A stretch of DNA of 10,879 nt from Actinomortierella ambigua (GCA_016098155.1 JAAAJB010000845.1:1-10879), one strand, 5' to 3'. Positions 1 through 8,101 are shown, numbered from the stretch's first letter. The notes: generated from the sequence alone by a model not told the origin. Numbers and translations are program-made.

Positions 1-372
1 TGAATCGGCGTATAGAGGCACAGAGTTATGAGGCGATGTGGGGGTAAGGCAAAAGAATGCCTGTAAAACCTTGCCATGCGGTGCTCTAGTGCAGATACCA
101 AATGCTAATGCGGACGCAGATGACCGGATGTCCCCCTCTTTAGTCGCAGTTGATGGGGATTGAGATCGCGAGGAGCAAAATCTTTGGACTTGCTCCGAGG
201 AAGTGGACCGAATCCTTTGCCATTGATAGAGCGCTTTTAGTCATTCATGTGCCTGTCTTGTGCCTGGTAGATCTTGACGGCCTCGCTGGCGTTGAACATA
301 TCAGTAGCTAGCCGGTGCATGCGGTCGATATCGTTGTGGCAAGGGGAGAGAATGACTCTGTCGACAAAACTT
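1..372 (-). pseudogene. Decayed PIF1/Helitron-type helicase C-terminal fragment (left edge)
   Basis: Read on the minus strand from about 372 downwards, one frame gives FVDRVILSPCHNDIDRMH. This resembles the stretch of PIF1-like and Helitron helicases that usually reads like 'ADRLILTPRNDDVDEIN'. The frame meets a TAA at 237-239 but continues in the same register to DLNPHQLRLKRG, the conserved 'PPHKLRLKVG' stretch of this family. One extra T then shifts the frame to PVICVR ('PVMLLRN' in the family). From there to base 1 the DNA aligns with the helicase remnant at the right edge: both share TCATGAGGCG-like and CCTGTA stretches and end at the same GATGACCGG point. With a stop and at least one frameshift it is dead. 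The family assignment rests on motifs recognised by eye. It runs off the window and the missing C-terminal end would lie to the left. Confidence 0.6.
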
Positions 373-564
373 GATGAGGGATGTCGGAACTTCACCGTCG
401 CTAGAGGAAGCCGAGTTGGAGGTGTTGATGCATGCGTCGCTGATGGCCGTCTAGATATCCGGATATCTTGCTTTGATCATAGTCTTCTTAAGACTGACCA
501 TACGCACCGTGGTGAAAGTGATGGCCGATGTTGTGCCTGATTGTTTGGAGTGCGACTTATGTAC

Positions 565-592
565 GGGAGGAGGTGGAGGAGGAGGTGCGGGG
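565..592. repeat. Short GGA/GGT-rich polypurine tract
   Basis: This is a 28-base run of GG doublets and triplets on the plus strand, with only two T and one C interruptions, in the non-coding gap between the left helicase remnant and the kinase pseudogene. The many G runs could allow a G-quadruplex, but no function is shown. No gene is seen from 373 to 632. Confidence 0.45.
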
Positions 593-632
593 ATGGCTGA
601 GCTGGTGAAGCGCAGTTAGGCAGTGTGGGGCG

Positions 633-1412
633 TTATATGACTGCGTTGGCGTTACTCTGATTGGTAAAGGAAGTGTTCATCACCCGAGCGAGGCTGGATT
701 TTAGAGCTCCTAGTTCGTGTTGCGATGTCTCAGAAAGCAGAGGTGCGGTTCCAAAGTCGGTCTCTGTTGCTGGTGAACCTCCTTGGGTATGTAGCAATAT
801 CAAGGCTATCCTGCGCATCAGATTTTCCTTGGTTGGAAGCTTCTTTGTACCACCTGCCAGCCTCATCATCGTTCTGCTTCACGCTACGGCCCGCAGCATA
901 CTTGTGATCACAATGCATGGCGCTCGGTTCTTCAGATGGTGAAGGTACTGGTGGGCGCGACTTGGGGCCCGTACTAGGCGCAGGCACGTTGACGGTGGCT
1001 GCAGAGGCCACGGCGAGAGATAACGCATGAGAAATGTCCATTGAGCTGACGACTGCATTCGCGGGCTGCCCTCTCGATGAAGCATCGCTGGCTAGAATCT
1101 TGGCCAGAATCACCTCGTGTGCTTGCGGTCGGTCGACCGGATCCTGTTTCCAGCACAACTCGACCCAGCGCTGGTAGTCGGGAGGAGTGTTGTCTGGTAG
1201 CTGCTCACGTTCGCCGCCATGAACAGCCTCAGCCACCACAAAGTTGTTGTGAATGGTCTTGAACGGGATGGTGCACATGGCCGCCATCTCCCACGTCACC
1301 ATCCCTAGTGCATAGATGTCCGGCTTGTTGGTGTACGAAGGTTTCGCTGCGCGAAGCAACTCTGGGGCCAGCCATCGGAACGTGCCTCGCATCACATCGG
1401 TCGAATGACCTC
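633..1412 (-). pseudogene. Truncated, frameshifted paralog of the kinase-Sel1 gene
   Basis: The minus-strand frame from 1412 reads HSTDVMRGTFRWLAPELL, continues through the kinase C-lobe (SDIYALG-type motif as PDIYALG, PFKTI, WVELCWKQDP, RPQAHEV), and then a Pro/Ser linker and one divergent Sel1 unit (KYAAGRSVKQNDDEAGRW). It matches the intact gene at 5176-2256 closely over its bases 3849-4614. Everything upstream in the kinase is absent: glycine loop, VAIK-type lysine, HRDLKSDN and DFG. Homology stops abruptly at about 1412. At 786-795 the fragment has 10 bases where the intact gene has 6. This net +4 insertion moves the rest (GGSPATETDFG to SLARVMNTSF) into another frame, which ends at TAA 633-635. 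No array of Sel1 repeats follows. It cannot encode an active kinase. It is in the same orientation as the intact gene, so a partial tandem duplication is the simplest origin. Confidence 0.85.
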
Positions 1413-2150
1413 CTAGGCTCTGTTACCCATCCTCTCGTACGTTTGTATTGAGCCCACAAAATTCAGGGCAGAAGCATATGTAGCTCGCTGTACCTATCGC
1501 CCCGACGACACGCTCTTCAGCATTCGCCTAAATAGCATCCATGTGTTATTTCAGCGGTAAGCCTATCGTGAATATCGATAATCATAGGTGAAGGGCTGCA
1601 ACTGACACACTCCCCAATGGCCCCATAGCAATCCAGTTTCGAAAAACAACCCTGTATTCGGAGGCCTGACCATAGATTAGGGCAGTATTGGTGATAGTGG
1701 GACCAGCAACAGTGAAGGCAAGGGCTGCATGAATTAGAGGGGAGAGGGTATATAAAGACTGGAGGTGCTTTTCAAATAGGGCTTTGACGGAGAGTTGTTT
1801 TGTACTTTGGAACAAGTACTGTTGCCCTCCCTTTCACCTACCTGGGAATGTAATTCTTTGGCCTTTCGATGATCGTTCCGTGCTTCGATGATGTTGGGTC
1901 AGGAACGGCGTTCATCGCAACGTTGTACTGCCTAAATTCATTCTTTGTTCATTACTCAATGCTTAAAGGAATCAGGAAGTGGTCTAGCTGTCCTTTAATG
2001 GTGGGGGTGTACTCAAACAGTAGGTGTCTTTACGGCTATTAAAGGTTATTTGAATTCTCATCTTCACGCCGCATGCCACCCTTCCTTTCTGACATGCTTC
2101 AGCGTTGCTCCGTGGAACAAATTGAGTGCTTGGAGTCTATTTACCCGAGC
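1413..2150. other. Intergenic stretch without a recognisable gene
   Basis: No recognisable protein homology or RNA gene was seen. A 77-codon minus-strand frame at 1582-1815 has a hydrophobic middle (IHAALAFTVAGPTI) but no known motif, and its length is within chance. A plus-strand TATATAAAG lies at 1749-1757. Nothing resembling the 5' part of the kinase pseudogene is present here, so the truncation at 1412 is not explained by an inserted element that leaves the missing part nearby. Confidence 0.5.
1749..1757 (+). promoter_or_regulatory. TATA-box-like sequence, no gene assigned
   Basis: TATATAAAG fits the eukaryotic TATA consensus well on the plus strand, but no plausible coding region follows it. 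It may be a relic or chance. Confidence 0.15.
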
Positions 2151-2258
2151 ACCAAATCCAGGCTCGTACAGCGACACGAGGTTGAATTATCAAGATCCAC
2201 ATCATTTCAACGCGCCTTTTTTGTGGTACTATTTGAACAACTTGACATTGTTCTGTTA
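2151..2258 (-). pseudogene. Decayed extra Sel1 repeat beyond the stop codon
   Basis: Translated in the frame of the kinase gene, the bases after GTG (2261-2259) keep the repeat register. The Val-Glu-Gln of a normal unit has become Val-stop-Gln (GAA to TAA), and the Trp of 'VKWY' has become TAG followed by TAC (Tyr). Further on, GS..FNL, LYE and G.G line up with GGQFNL, MYENGRG. Five in-frame stops fall in about 36 codons: TAA, TAG, TGA, TGA, TAA. Similarity to the repeat consensus fades near 2151. The C-terminal end of the array has therefore been lost and left to drift. Confidence 0.75.
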
Positions 2259-5176
2259 CACACCTCGCCCATCAAAATACATTCTTCCAAGGTTGGAACG
2301 TCCACTCGGACTCCCTTGGTTGGCCGCCTTGGTGTACCATTTGACTGCCTCGACATCGCTCTGTTCGACACCTCGCCCATTCTCGTACATCGATCCAAGG
2401 TTGTTCTGTCCGCCTGGACTCCCTTGGTTGGCCGCCTTAATGTACCATCTGACTGCCTCGACATCGCTCTGTTCAACACCTCGCCCATTCTCGTACATGA
2501 GTCCAAGGTTAAACTGTCCACTTGGATCCCCTTGACTGGCCGCCTTGGTGTACCATTTGACTGCCTCGATATCACTCTGTTCGACACCTCGCCCATTCTC
2601 GTACATTCTTCCAATGTTGAATTGTCCACTTGGACTCCCTTGAATGGCCGCCTTGGTGAGCCATTTGACTGCTTCGACATCGCTCTGTTCGACGCCTCGC
2701 CCATCAAAGTACATTCTTCCAAGGTTGTTCTGTCCAACTGAATCTCCTTGATTGGCCGCCCTGGTGAACCATTTGACTGCCTCGACATCGCTCTGCTCGA
2801 CGCCTCGCCCATTCTTGTACATCGATCCAAGGTTTGACTGTCCACTTGGATCCCCTTGGCTGGCCGCCATAATGAACCATTTGGCTGCCTCGACATCACT
2901 CTGTTCGACACCTTGCCCATTCTTGTACATTCTTCCGAGGTTGTTCTGTCCCACTGAATATCCTTGGCTGGCCGCCTTGGTGTACCACCTGGCTGCCTCG
3001 ACATCACTCTGTTCGACACCTCGCCCATTCTCGTACATTGATCCAAGGTTGTTTTGTCCACCTGGACTCCCTTGAATGGCCGCCTTGGTGAGCCATTTGA
3101 CTGCTTCGACATCGCTCTGTTCGACGCCTCGCCCATCAAAGTACATTCTTCCAAGGTTGTTCTGTCCAACTGAATCTCCTTGATTGGCCGCCCTGGTGAA
3201 CCATTTGACTGCCTCGACATCGCTCTGCTCGACGCCTCGCCCATTCTTGTACATCGATCCAAGGTTTGACTGTCCACTTGGATCCCCTTGGCTGGCCGCC
3301 ATAATGAACCATTTGGCTGCCTCGACATCACTCTGTTCGACACCTTGCCCATTCTTGTACATTCTTCCGAGGTTGTTCTGTCCCACTGAATATCCTTGGC
3401 TGGCCGCCTTGGTGTACCACCTGGCTGCCTCGACATCACTCTGTTCGACACCTCGCCCATTCTCGTACATTGATCCAAGGTTGTTTTGTCCACCTGGACT
3501 CCCTTGGTTGGCCGCCTTGGTGTACCATTTGACTGCCTCGACATCGCTCTGTTCGACACCTCGCCCATCAAAGTACATCAGTCCAAGGTTGAACTGTGCA
3601 CCTGGATCTCCTTGGCTGGCTGCCTTAGTGTACCATTTGACCGCCCCGACATCGCTCTGTTCGACGCCTTTCCCATTCTCGTACATGACTCCAAGGTTGA
3701 ATTGTCCACTTGGATCCCCTTGAATGGCCGCCTTAGTGAACCATTTTACTGCCTCGACGTCGCTTTGTTCGACATCTTGCCCATTGAAGTACATCAATCC
3801 GAGGTTATTATGTGCAGTTGCATCCCCTCTATCGGCCGCCTGCCGTTGAACGACTACTTTGGCGTCACTCTGCTTCATAAAGGAATTGTTTATCGCCCGA
3901 GCGAGGCTGGATTTTAGGACTGCTAGTCCGTATCGCGATGTCTTTGGGGGCAGAGGCACGGCTCCATAGTCGGTCTCTGGTGCTGGTGAACCTCCTTGAG
4001 TAGGAATATCAAGACTGCTCAGCGAACCGGATTTTCCTTGCTTGGAGGCTTCTTTGTGCCACCTACCAGCCTCGTCATCGTTCTGCTCCGCGCTATGGCC
4101 TGCAGCATACATGTCACCAATACAACCCATGGCCCTCGATTCCTCGGATGGTGAAGGTACTGGAGAGAGGGTCTTAGGGAGCGTGTCAGGCACAGGCATA
4201 TTGACGGTGGCTGTAGTGGTAGTGGTAAGAGTCAGTGTAGGAGAAACGTCCACTGAGCTGGTGACTTCATTCGCGGGGTGCTGTCTCGATGAAGCATCGT
4301 TGATCAGTGTCACCTCGTGTGCCTGTGGTCGGTTGGCTGGATCCTGTTTCCAGCACAACTCGACCCAGCGCTGGTAGTCCGGAGGAGTGTTGTCTGGTAG
4401 CTGCTCACGTTCACCGCCATGAACAGCCTCGGCCACCACAAAGTTGTTGTCGATTGTCTTGAACGGGATGGTGCACATGGCGGCCATCTCCCACATCACC
4501 ATCCCTAGTGCATAGATGTCCGACTTGTTGGTGTACGAAGGTTTCGCTGCGCGAAGCAACTCTGGGGCCAGCCATCGAAACGTGCCTCGCATCACTCCAG
4601 TCGAATGACTTCCGCTGATTTTTTTGACCACAGCGAGCCCAAAGTCACAGAGCTTGACCTCCATGAGCCCTGTAAGCAAGACATTGTCGCTCTTGAGATC
4701 TCGATGGATGATGTCTTCATGGTGAATGTAGGCCAGACCATTGGCAATCTCTTGAGCAATTCGCTCCTTGACGCGCCAGTCAGCGACGCGCGAGTCTTGG
4801 ATAGCATCGTTGAGACTACCGCCTTCGGCAAAGTCGGTGATGAGTGAGATCTCGTTATCTTGACGAACCACGCCGTAGAACTGGATGATGTGGCGGTACT
4901 GAAGGCGTTGGAGCAGGGCGATCTCTTGTTCGATGATCTCGATCTGGCCTGTCTTGTCTTGACGAAGCTTGAACTTCTTGATGGCGGCCTTGCGAGCATT
5001 ATAGTCACAGTGGAACACGACGCCGTACTGACCGGCGCCAATGTACTCCCCTATCACTAACGATGTCTAGAGAAGAAGGCATATGTCAGCATCCACGATG
5101 AGAGTGGTAGCTGTAGATGGCAGGCAAACCACATCAGCTGCTCTTTGCTTACTTTGGAGGTACTTGCGGGGTTCAT
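2256..5176 (-). CDS. TKL-type protein kinase with long Sel1-repeat array
   Basis: This is a predicted cytoplasmic Ser/Thr-type kinase of 944 residues, with no signal peptide or membrane segment. Exon 1 is 5176-5153 (8 codons, MNPASTSK) and exon 2 is 5066-2256, joined in phase 0 by removing an 86-bp intron. The ATG at 5176 is the first in-frame Met, has A at -3, and is needed to put residues before the glycine loop. The kinase domain covers residues about 12-263. It has GAGQYG at 18-23, Lys38 in AAIKKF, a likely helix-C Glu56, HRDLKSDN at 129-136 with catalytic Asp131, DFG at 149-151, RGTFRWLAPE with APE at 175-177, and RPQAHEV at the end. All key residues are present, so it should be active. 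A Thr/Pro/Ser-rich linker (264-421) holds one divergent Sel1 unit (GDMYAAGHSAEQNDDEAGRW). Residues 422-944 are 14 Sel1 units of 36 residues plus 19 residues. In known families Sel1 solenoids bind partner proteins; kinase-Sel1 fusions are abundant in Mucoromycota. The substrate cannot be inferred. The stop lies inside a repeat, so the C-terminus is shortened. Confidence 0.88.
2259..3827 (-). repeat. Sel1-like repeat array, 14.5 units of 108 bp
   Basis: The coding repeat has an exact 108-base period (36 codons) with no length change across 14 full units and a 57-base partial unit. Typical unit: GSPGGQNNLGSMYENGRG then VEQSDVEAVKWYTKAANQ. The second half (VEQSDVEA.KW) is almost fixed, while positions around GQ.NLG.MY..G vary (N, F or S after GQ; R, S, L or V before MY; EN, KN, FD or FN before G). 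This matches the two-helix Sel1 fold, with helix A varying and helix B homogenised. The strict period keeps other frames on both strands open, which produces long spurious frames such as 2207-3571 minus. Confidence 0.9.
2640..3503 (-). repeat. Perfect 432-bp tandem duplication of four Sel1 units
   Basis: Units 4-7 (3503-3072) and units 8-11 (3071-2640) agree at every base when compared by eye. The identity extends a little past the unit edges, so 2631-3074 matches 3063-3506 (444 bases). The first mismatches are at 2630/3062 and 3075/3507. Other units in the array differ from each other at many sites, so this block was copied recently as a whole, in frame. An assembly duplication would look the same. 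Confidence 0.9.
5067..5152 (-). other. Spliceosomal intron of the kinase gene (86 bp)
   Basis: Read on the minus strand, the donor is AAA|GTAAGC at 5152, the branch-like motif CTGAC is at 5089-5085 with its A 19 bases from the 3' end, and the acceptor CCTTCTTCTCTAG|ACA ends at 5067. The length is typical for fungi and not a multiple of three. Retention would shift the frame and hit a stop within the kinase start. Removal joins MNPASTSK to TSLVIGEYIGAGQYG, giving a complete kinase N-lobe. Confidence 0.8.
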
Positions 5177-6050
5177 TCTGCAGAATGTGTGGTGGCAAGA
5201 GTCCAGATGGCCGTGGATGGTTGAGATTAACTGTTGAATTGGCAATGAGAAATAGATGAGGGGAATTGTGTGATTTCACGCCCCCTTAGTTCGAGTCTTT
5301 CCTGCGTTCCCAAAGAACGTAAGTGGGAGGGAAAAGGAGACACACGCCCTGCACCTGTCACACAACAATCCCACAGCTCTCTATGTAATCTCAGCGATGA
5401 TGCATTCGTCTCTCTTTTACCGAAACCGCAGCCTACTGTGATTTTATGTTGCTCTGTATAGCCATTGTGGTCGTTTTAGGTGCGCAAGGTTGTGTGTTTT
5501 AGAGATTTGGCTGCAAATCTGTACAGCTTTGGTATGGACACTAGAACGCAGAATCCTTGCTGAAATACCCCCCTTGCTATCTCCCCCCTCGGTTTCGTCT
5601 GCAGCCATGTCAGCAGCATTTTTGTAGCCTTTTTTATTTTTCTATAAACAGTGTCCTCATCTGCTCTATCTTGTTGCAGGCGTGCCCCTCATGTTCAAGT
5701 CCTGATCTTTTCCCTGCTCTTCCAGCCTCGGCACTCTGTCTTTTTGTTTATACTTCTGTCAATATTTTCGTCATCTCTGCATGCACTCATTACCATTGCT
5801 TTAATTTTATTGAAATGTATATACCTCAATGGAGCGCTTTCGGCCGTGCCGCACCTTGACGATCCCGGAAGCATAGCCCAAAGGGCCCGGGGCACACGCA
5901 GCATGAACCGGTACTACGTAGTCGCAGCGATAAACTTTTGAATTCTAGGTCCCCTTCCTTTGCGGGTCAAAGCGCAAGCGGCACAGCCGCACAAGAGTCG
6001 GTTCTCTACTTCAAGTTCGGACTCAAGTCCGACTGTTGATAACTCTCAAT
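5177..6050. other. Upstream region of the kinase gene; otherwise no gene seen
   Basis: The minus-strand CCAAT at 5242-5238 lies 62 bases before the kinase ATG and may be in the promoter or leader; no clear TATA box was found near it. The stretch 5560-5830 is pyrimidine-rich on the plus strand with unremarkable open frames up to 100 codons and no motif. A near-perfect palindrome TCGGACT-CA-AGTCCGA lies at 6017-6032, just past the stop of the ABC fragment. No RNA gene was recognised. Confidence 0.45.
5238..5242 (-). promoter_or_regulatory. CCAAT motif upstream of the kinase gene
   Basis: CCAAT on the minus strand is 62 bases before the start codon. It is a known binding site for the fungal HAP complex, but five bases are weak evidence and the distance is short for a promoter element. 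Confidence 0.2.
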
Positions 6051-6378
6051 CTAATCATCCAACGCACCAGAGTGACTATTGGCTAGGCTAAAGAAGATGC
6101 TATTAGGGTTGGAAAGAAGTGTCGCAGATTTGTCGAACTCGGCGACACGACCACCATCTAGGACGAGGATACGGTCGCTGTTCATGATGGTGTTGATACG
6201 ATGGGCGATAGTCAAGACGGTGCATCCTTGGAACGACTTGCAAAGAGCCCGCTGGGTGGCGTTGTCGGTTTTAATGTCGATAGCGGCCGTGGCCTCATCA
6301 AGACAGATGACTTTGATGTGCTGTTGGATCATGGCGCGGGCAAGACAAATTTTCACTCTGAACTTCCCCTGAGCTCAT
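6051..6378 (-). pseudogene. ABC transporter (ABCC/MRP-type) C-terminal fragment
   Basis: The minus-strand frame 6356-6051 reads KICLARAM, then Walker B KVICLDEAT with catalytic Glu, the D-loop AAIDIKTD, TVLTIAHRINTIM with the H-loop His, and ILVLDGGRVAEFD, ending at TAG 6053-6051. This is the end of the second nucleotide-binding domain of an ABCC exporter and includes its natural C-terminus. Just upstream, SSGEVQ (6375-6358) looks like the ABC signature (SSGQ.Q) but is in another frame, so 1 or 4 extra bases separate it from KICLARAM. Before that homology ends. Walker A, the first NBD and all membrane segments are missing. It is therefore a 3' fragment of a gene, cut off next to the F-box start on the other strand. 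Confidence 0.75.
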
Positions 6379-6401
6379 TTTACATTTGTCAAACACATCA
6401 A

Positions 6402-6921
6402 ATGGAGGTTCCGGAAGTCAGGCTCAATGTTGGAAGACTCCTCGAAATCAAAGAATCTCCGAGCATGCGCACGAGTTTGCAGATCATGGTACCCAGAGTT
6501 CCAGTCTCTGATTTGGAGAAACTTTACGGTCCGTCTCTTATCAGACACCGACTCGTCTAGCCAGATCAAAAGCGTTCGCAGCAATATCCACTGGATCCGG
6601 ATCCTGGATTTGAGCAAGAGTGGTCTGACACACTCAACCACGCCTCCAATCTACGATCTATTGGTCACGGAATGCTGTTCAATTGGGTCACTTAACATGC
6701 TAATCGACAGGCCCATCCCGTGGGACCAATGCCAGGCCCTGTTGCATCACAACAAGGACACCTTGCGGTCCATCACCATCTGCCACACAAGGGGAGAGTG
6801 GCCAGGACCCAACAACCAACAGCTTGTTGGCGCGTTGCATGATTCAAAGTCTCTGCAGGTGTTCGTGTTCAAAAGCTTCTCGCCCTCCATCAGTGCTCTC
6901 CTCTGTCTAGTGGTATCATAA
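6402..6921 (+). pseudogene. F-box protein 5' part, broken by a single-base frameshift
   Basis: From ATG 6402 the frame reads MEVPEVRLNVGRLLEIK, the start of a Mortierella-like F-box. The next F-box block, NLRACARVCRSWYPEFQSLIW, is in the next frame and continues to a TAA ending at 6921. Dropping one A in AAAGAATCTC (6449-6458) would restore K-D-L-R and one continuous F-box. After it comes a leucine-containing region (IHWIRILDLSKSG, LRSITICHTRG, LHDSKSLQVF) consistent with degenerate leucine-rich repeats. F-box proteins recruit substrates to SCF ubiquitin ligases through Skp1. Either a sequencing error or a true mutation would explain the break. An ATG at 6427 inside the second frame would give a 164-residue product without the first half of the F-box. 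The family call is by motif recognition. Confidence 0.6.
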
Positions 6922-7348
6922 ATACACCCTTGTTGAAGATTGTTTATTGTGGGAGGTACAAGGAGAAGTTCACGCCACACACGACGAGGCTTTAGGTCCT
7001 AAGCTCATTCACCCTTGGCTTTCGTCCACATTACCGACGATGGACGATTCCTTCGCCTCTCTCAAGAAATTCGACTTGTGTGGCCCACGTCATGACCCAA
7101 TGTCGTCGCTGGAGCACCCCATGCTCAGTGCAGTGGCAGATGGGATTTCTGAAGGGCTGTGCGAGCTCCTTCATGACGGACACATTCTTCACCTCAAGAG
7201 CGTACAGTTGCGAGGCCGGCTTGGACGGCCCTTTTCATACGCGCAGAATACCAATGGTGCCTTCATGGTCACAAGTGATCACGATATCCACGTCTCGGAG
7301 GGACCGATGATGGTTATTGACAAGCACCTGAACAGCCATTATCGATAG
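6911..7348 (+). pseudogene. Probable 3' continuation of the F-box gene in another frame
   Basis: A third frame is open from just after TAG 6908-6910 to TAG 7346-7348 (first ATG at 6947; 133 residues from there). It includes SFASLKKFDLCG and HILHLKSVQLRG, which have a leucine-rich-repeat flavour, and ends KHLNSHYR. It overlaps the end of the previous frame, so one frame change near 6905-6911 would join the two. A short intron was considered, but no convincing donor, branch and acceptor set was found. It could instead be an unrelated small gene. Confidence 0.35.
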
Positions 7349-7777
7349 GTGATACAGCGTAACAGTGTTGAGCTGGTGAGAAGGAAAGGAACTTATCGAA
7401 CTTCTGTCAAGGTGCCCCAACTGCTAAATCTTCGCTTTTTTTTTTTTTGGGCAGAGATACCGAGGTCGACGTGCGGCATGCAATTATCTTTAGATGTTGG
7501 AGGCGGGTAGGCAGACGATATGGCGCACAGTCGTCAGACGTTGGGGGTGGGCAGGCAGATAGTCGCGTCGCATACCTTTAGACGTTGGAGAGGCGGGCAG
7601 GCACATGGTCGCGTATTGGCGCAAATCTTCAGACGTTGGTGTGTGAATGACGGAGACCGTGTATTCTGCTGGTGCTACGTGCCGTTAAGGTGGTTTTAAT
7701 ATTATATAATAACCTATGTACGTTTCAGGACAGGAGGGGGTGAGTACACAGGATTATCATGATTACTTTGCAAGCTT
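7349..7777. other. Non-coding stretch with homopolymer and short tandem repeat
   Basis: Nothing coding was recognised. A run of 13 T lies at 7436-7448, followed by the tandem repeat listed separately, and an AT-rich patch (TTTTAATATTATATAATAA) near 7694-7713. Confidence 0.45.
7492..7645. repeat. Imperfect minisatellite, 44-51 bp period
   Basis: AGAYGTTGG starts at 7492, 7536, 7580 and 7631 (spacings 44, 44 and 51). Each of the first three is followed by a G-rich GGCGGGTAGGCAGA-like stretch and then a CGC-containing segment (GTCGCGT in two of them). That is three full diverged units and the start of a fourth. Confidence 0.75.
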
Positions 7778-8101
7778 TTAAAGGATTTTAGCGGCCATAA
7801 CGAATACGAAGAATGTAATAAAATACGCTACGAGTGGTGGTCCAGCTGACGGCTTCCATTTTATTTTTACATTATACATCTTATCAGACTGGTCGAGCTT
7901 CAGTTTGTTTTGGGGGTTTCTATATTTTTCAAGGAGGTCATGGGTCCAAAAAGCTTGTTCTGACACACCGCCTAGCGATATATCTTTACGCCTATGATCC
8001 CACAGGGAATGAGTTGGGTGTATGGGAGGAGGTCCGGCGCGCGGGGGCTCGCCTGGGGTCTGTTCAAGGAGAGCAATTTGCAAAGCTCCTCCTCGGATCA
8101 T
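7778..8101 (-). CDS. Hypothetical ORF with a C-terminal hydrophobic segment
   Basis: A 107-residue minus-strand frame ends in TAA near 7778. It has a Pro-rich start (EPPRAGPPPIHP), a Lys-rich middle (KLKLDQSDKMYNVKIKW) and a hydrophobic tail LVAYFITFFVFVMAA that could be a tail-anchor helix. I do not recognise the family. The first codon in the open frame is not ATG-defined by context, and a plus-strand frame (7834-8118) covers the same DNA, so this may be chance or the last exon of something broken. Confidence 0.2.
   Translation of the reverse strand: MIRGGALQIALLEQTPGEPPRAGPPPIHPTHSLWDHRRKDISLGGVSEQAFWTHDLLEKYRNPQNKLKLDQSDKMYNVKIKWKPSAGPPLVAYFITFFVFVMAAKIL

Noticed and set aside
274..540. 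88-codon plus-strand frame near the left edge
   Set aside because: It is largely antisense to the helicase remnant and shows no motif of its own.
2207..3571. 454-codon minus-strand frame overlapping the Sel1 array (repeat of MGEVSNR.MSRQ)
   Set aside because: It is an out-of-frame reading of the 108-base period. Any frame free of stops in one unit stays open through the array, and the kinase frame has recognisable Sel1 motifs.
2050..3917. Plus-strand repeated open frames across the array
   Set aside because: They are antisense shadows of the same periodic sequence, with no start context, motif or independent conservation.
5557..5859. 100-codon plus-strand frame, Cys/Ser/Phe-rich
   Set aside because: It lies in pyrimidine-rich intergenic DNA. 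Its composition explains the residues, and no domain or good start context is present.
6375..6641. 88-codon minus-strand frame over the F-box
   Set aside because: It is antisense to clear F-box coding sequence and has no recognisable domain.
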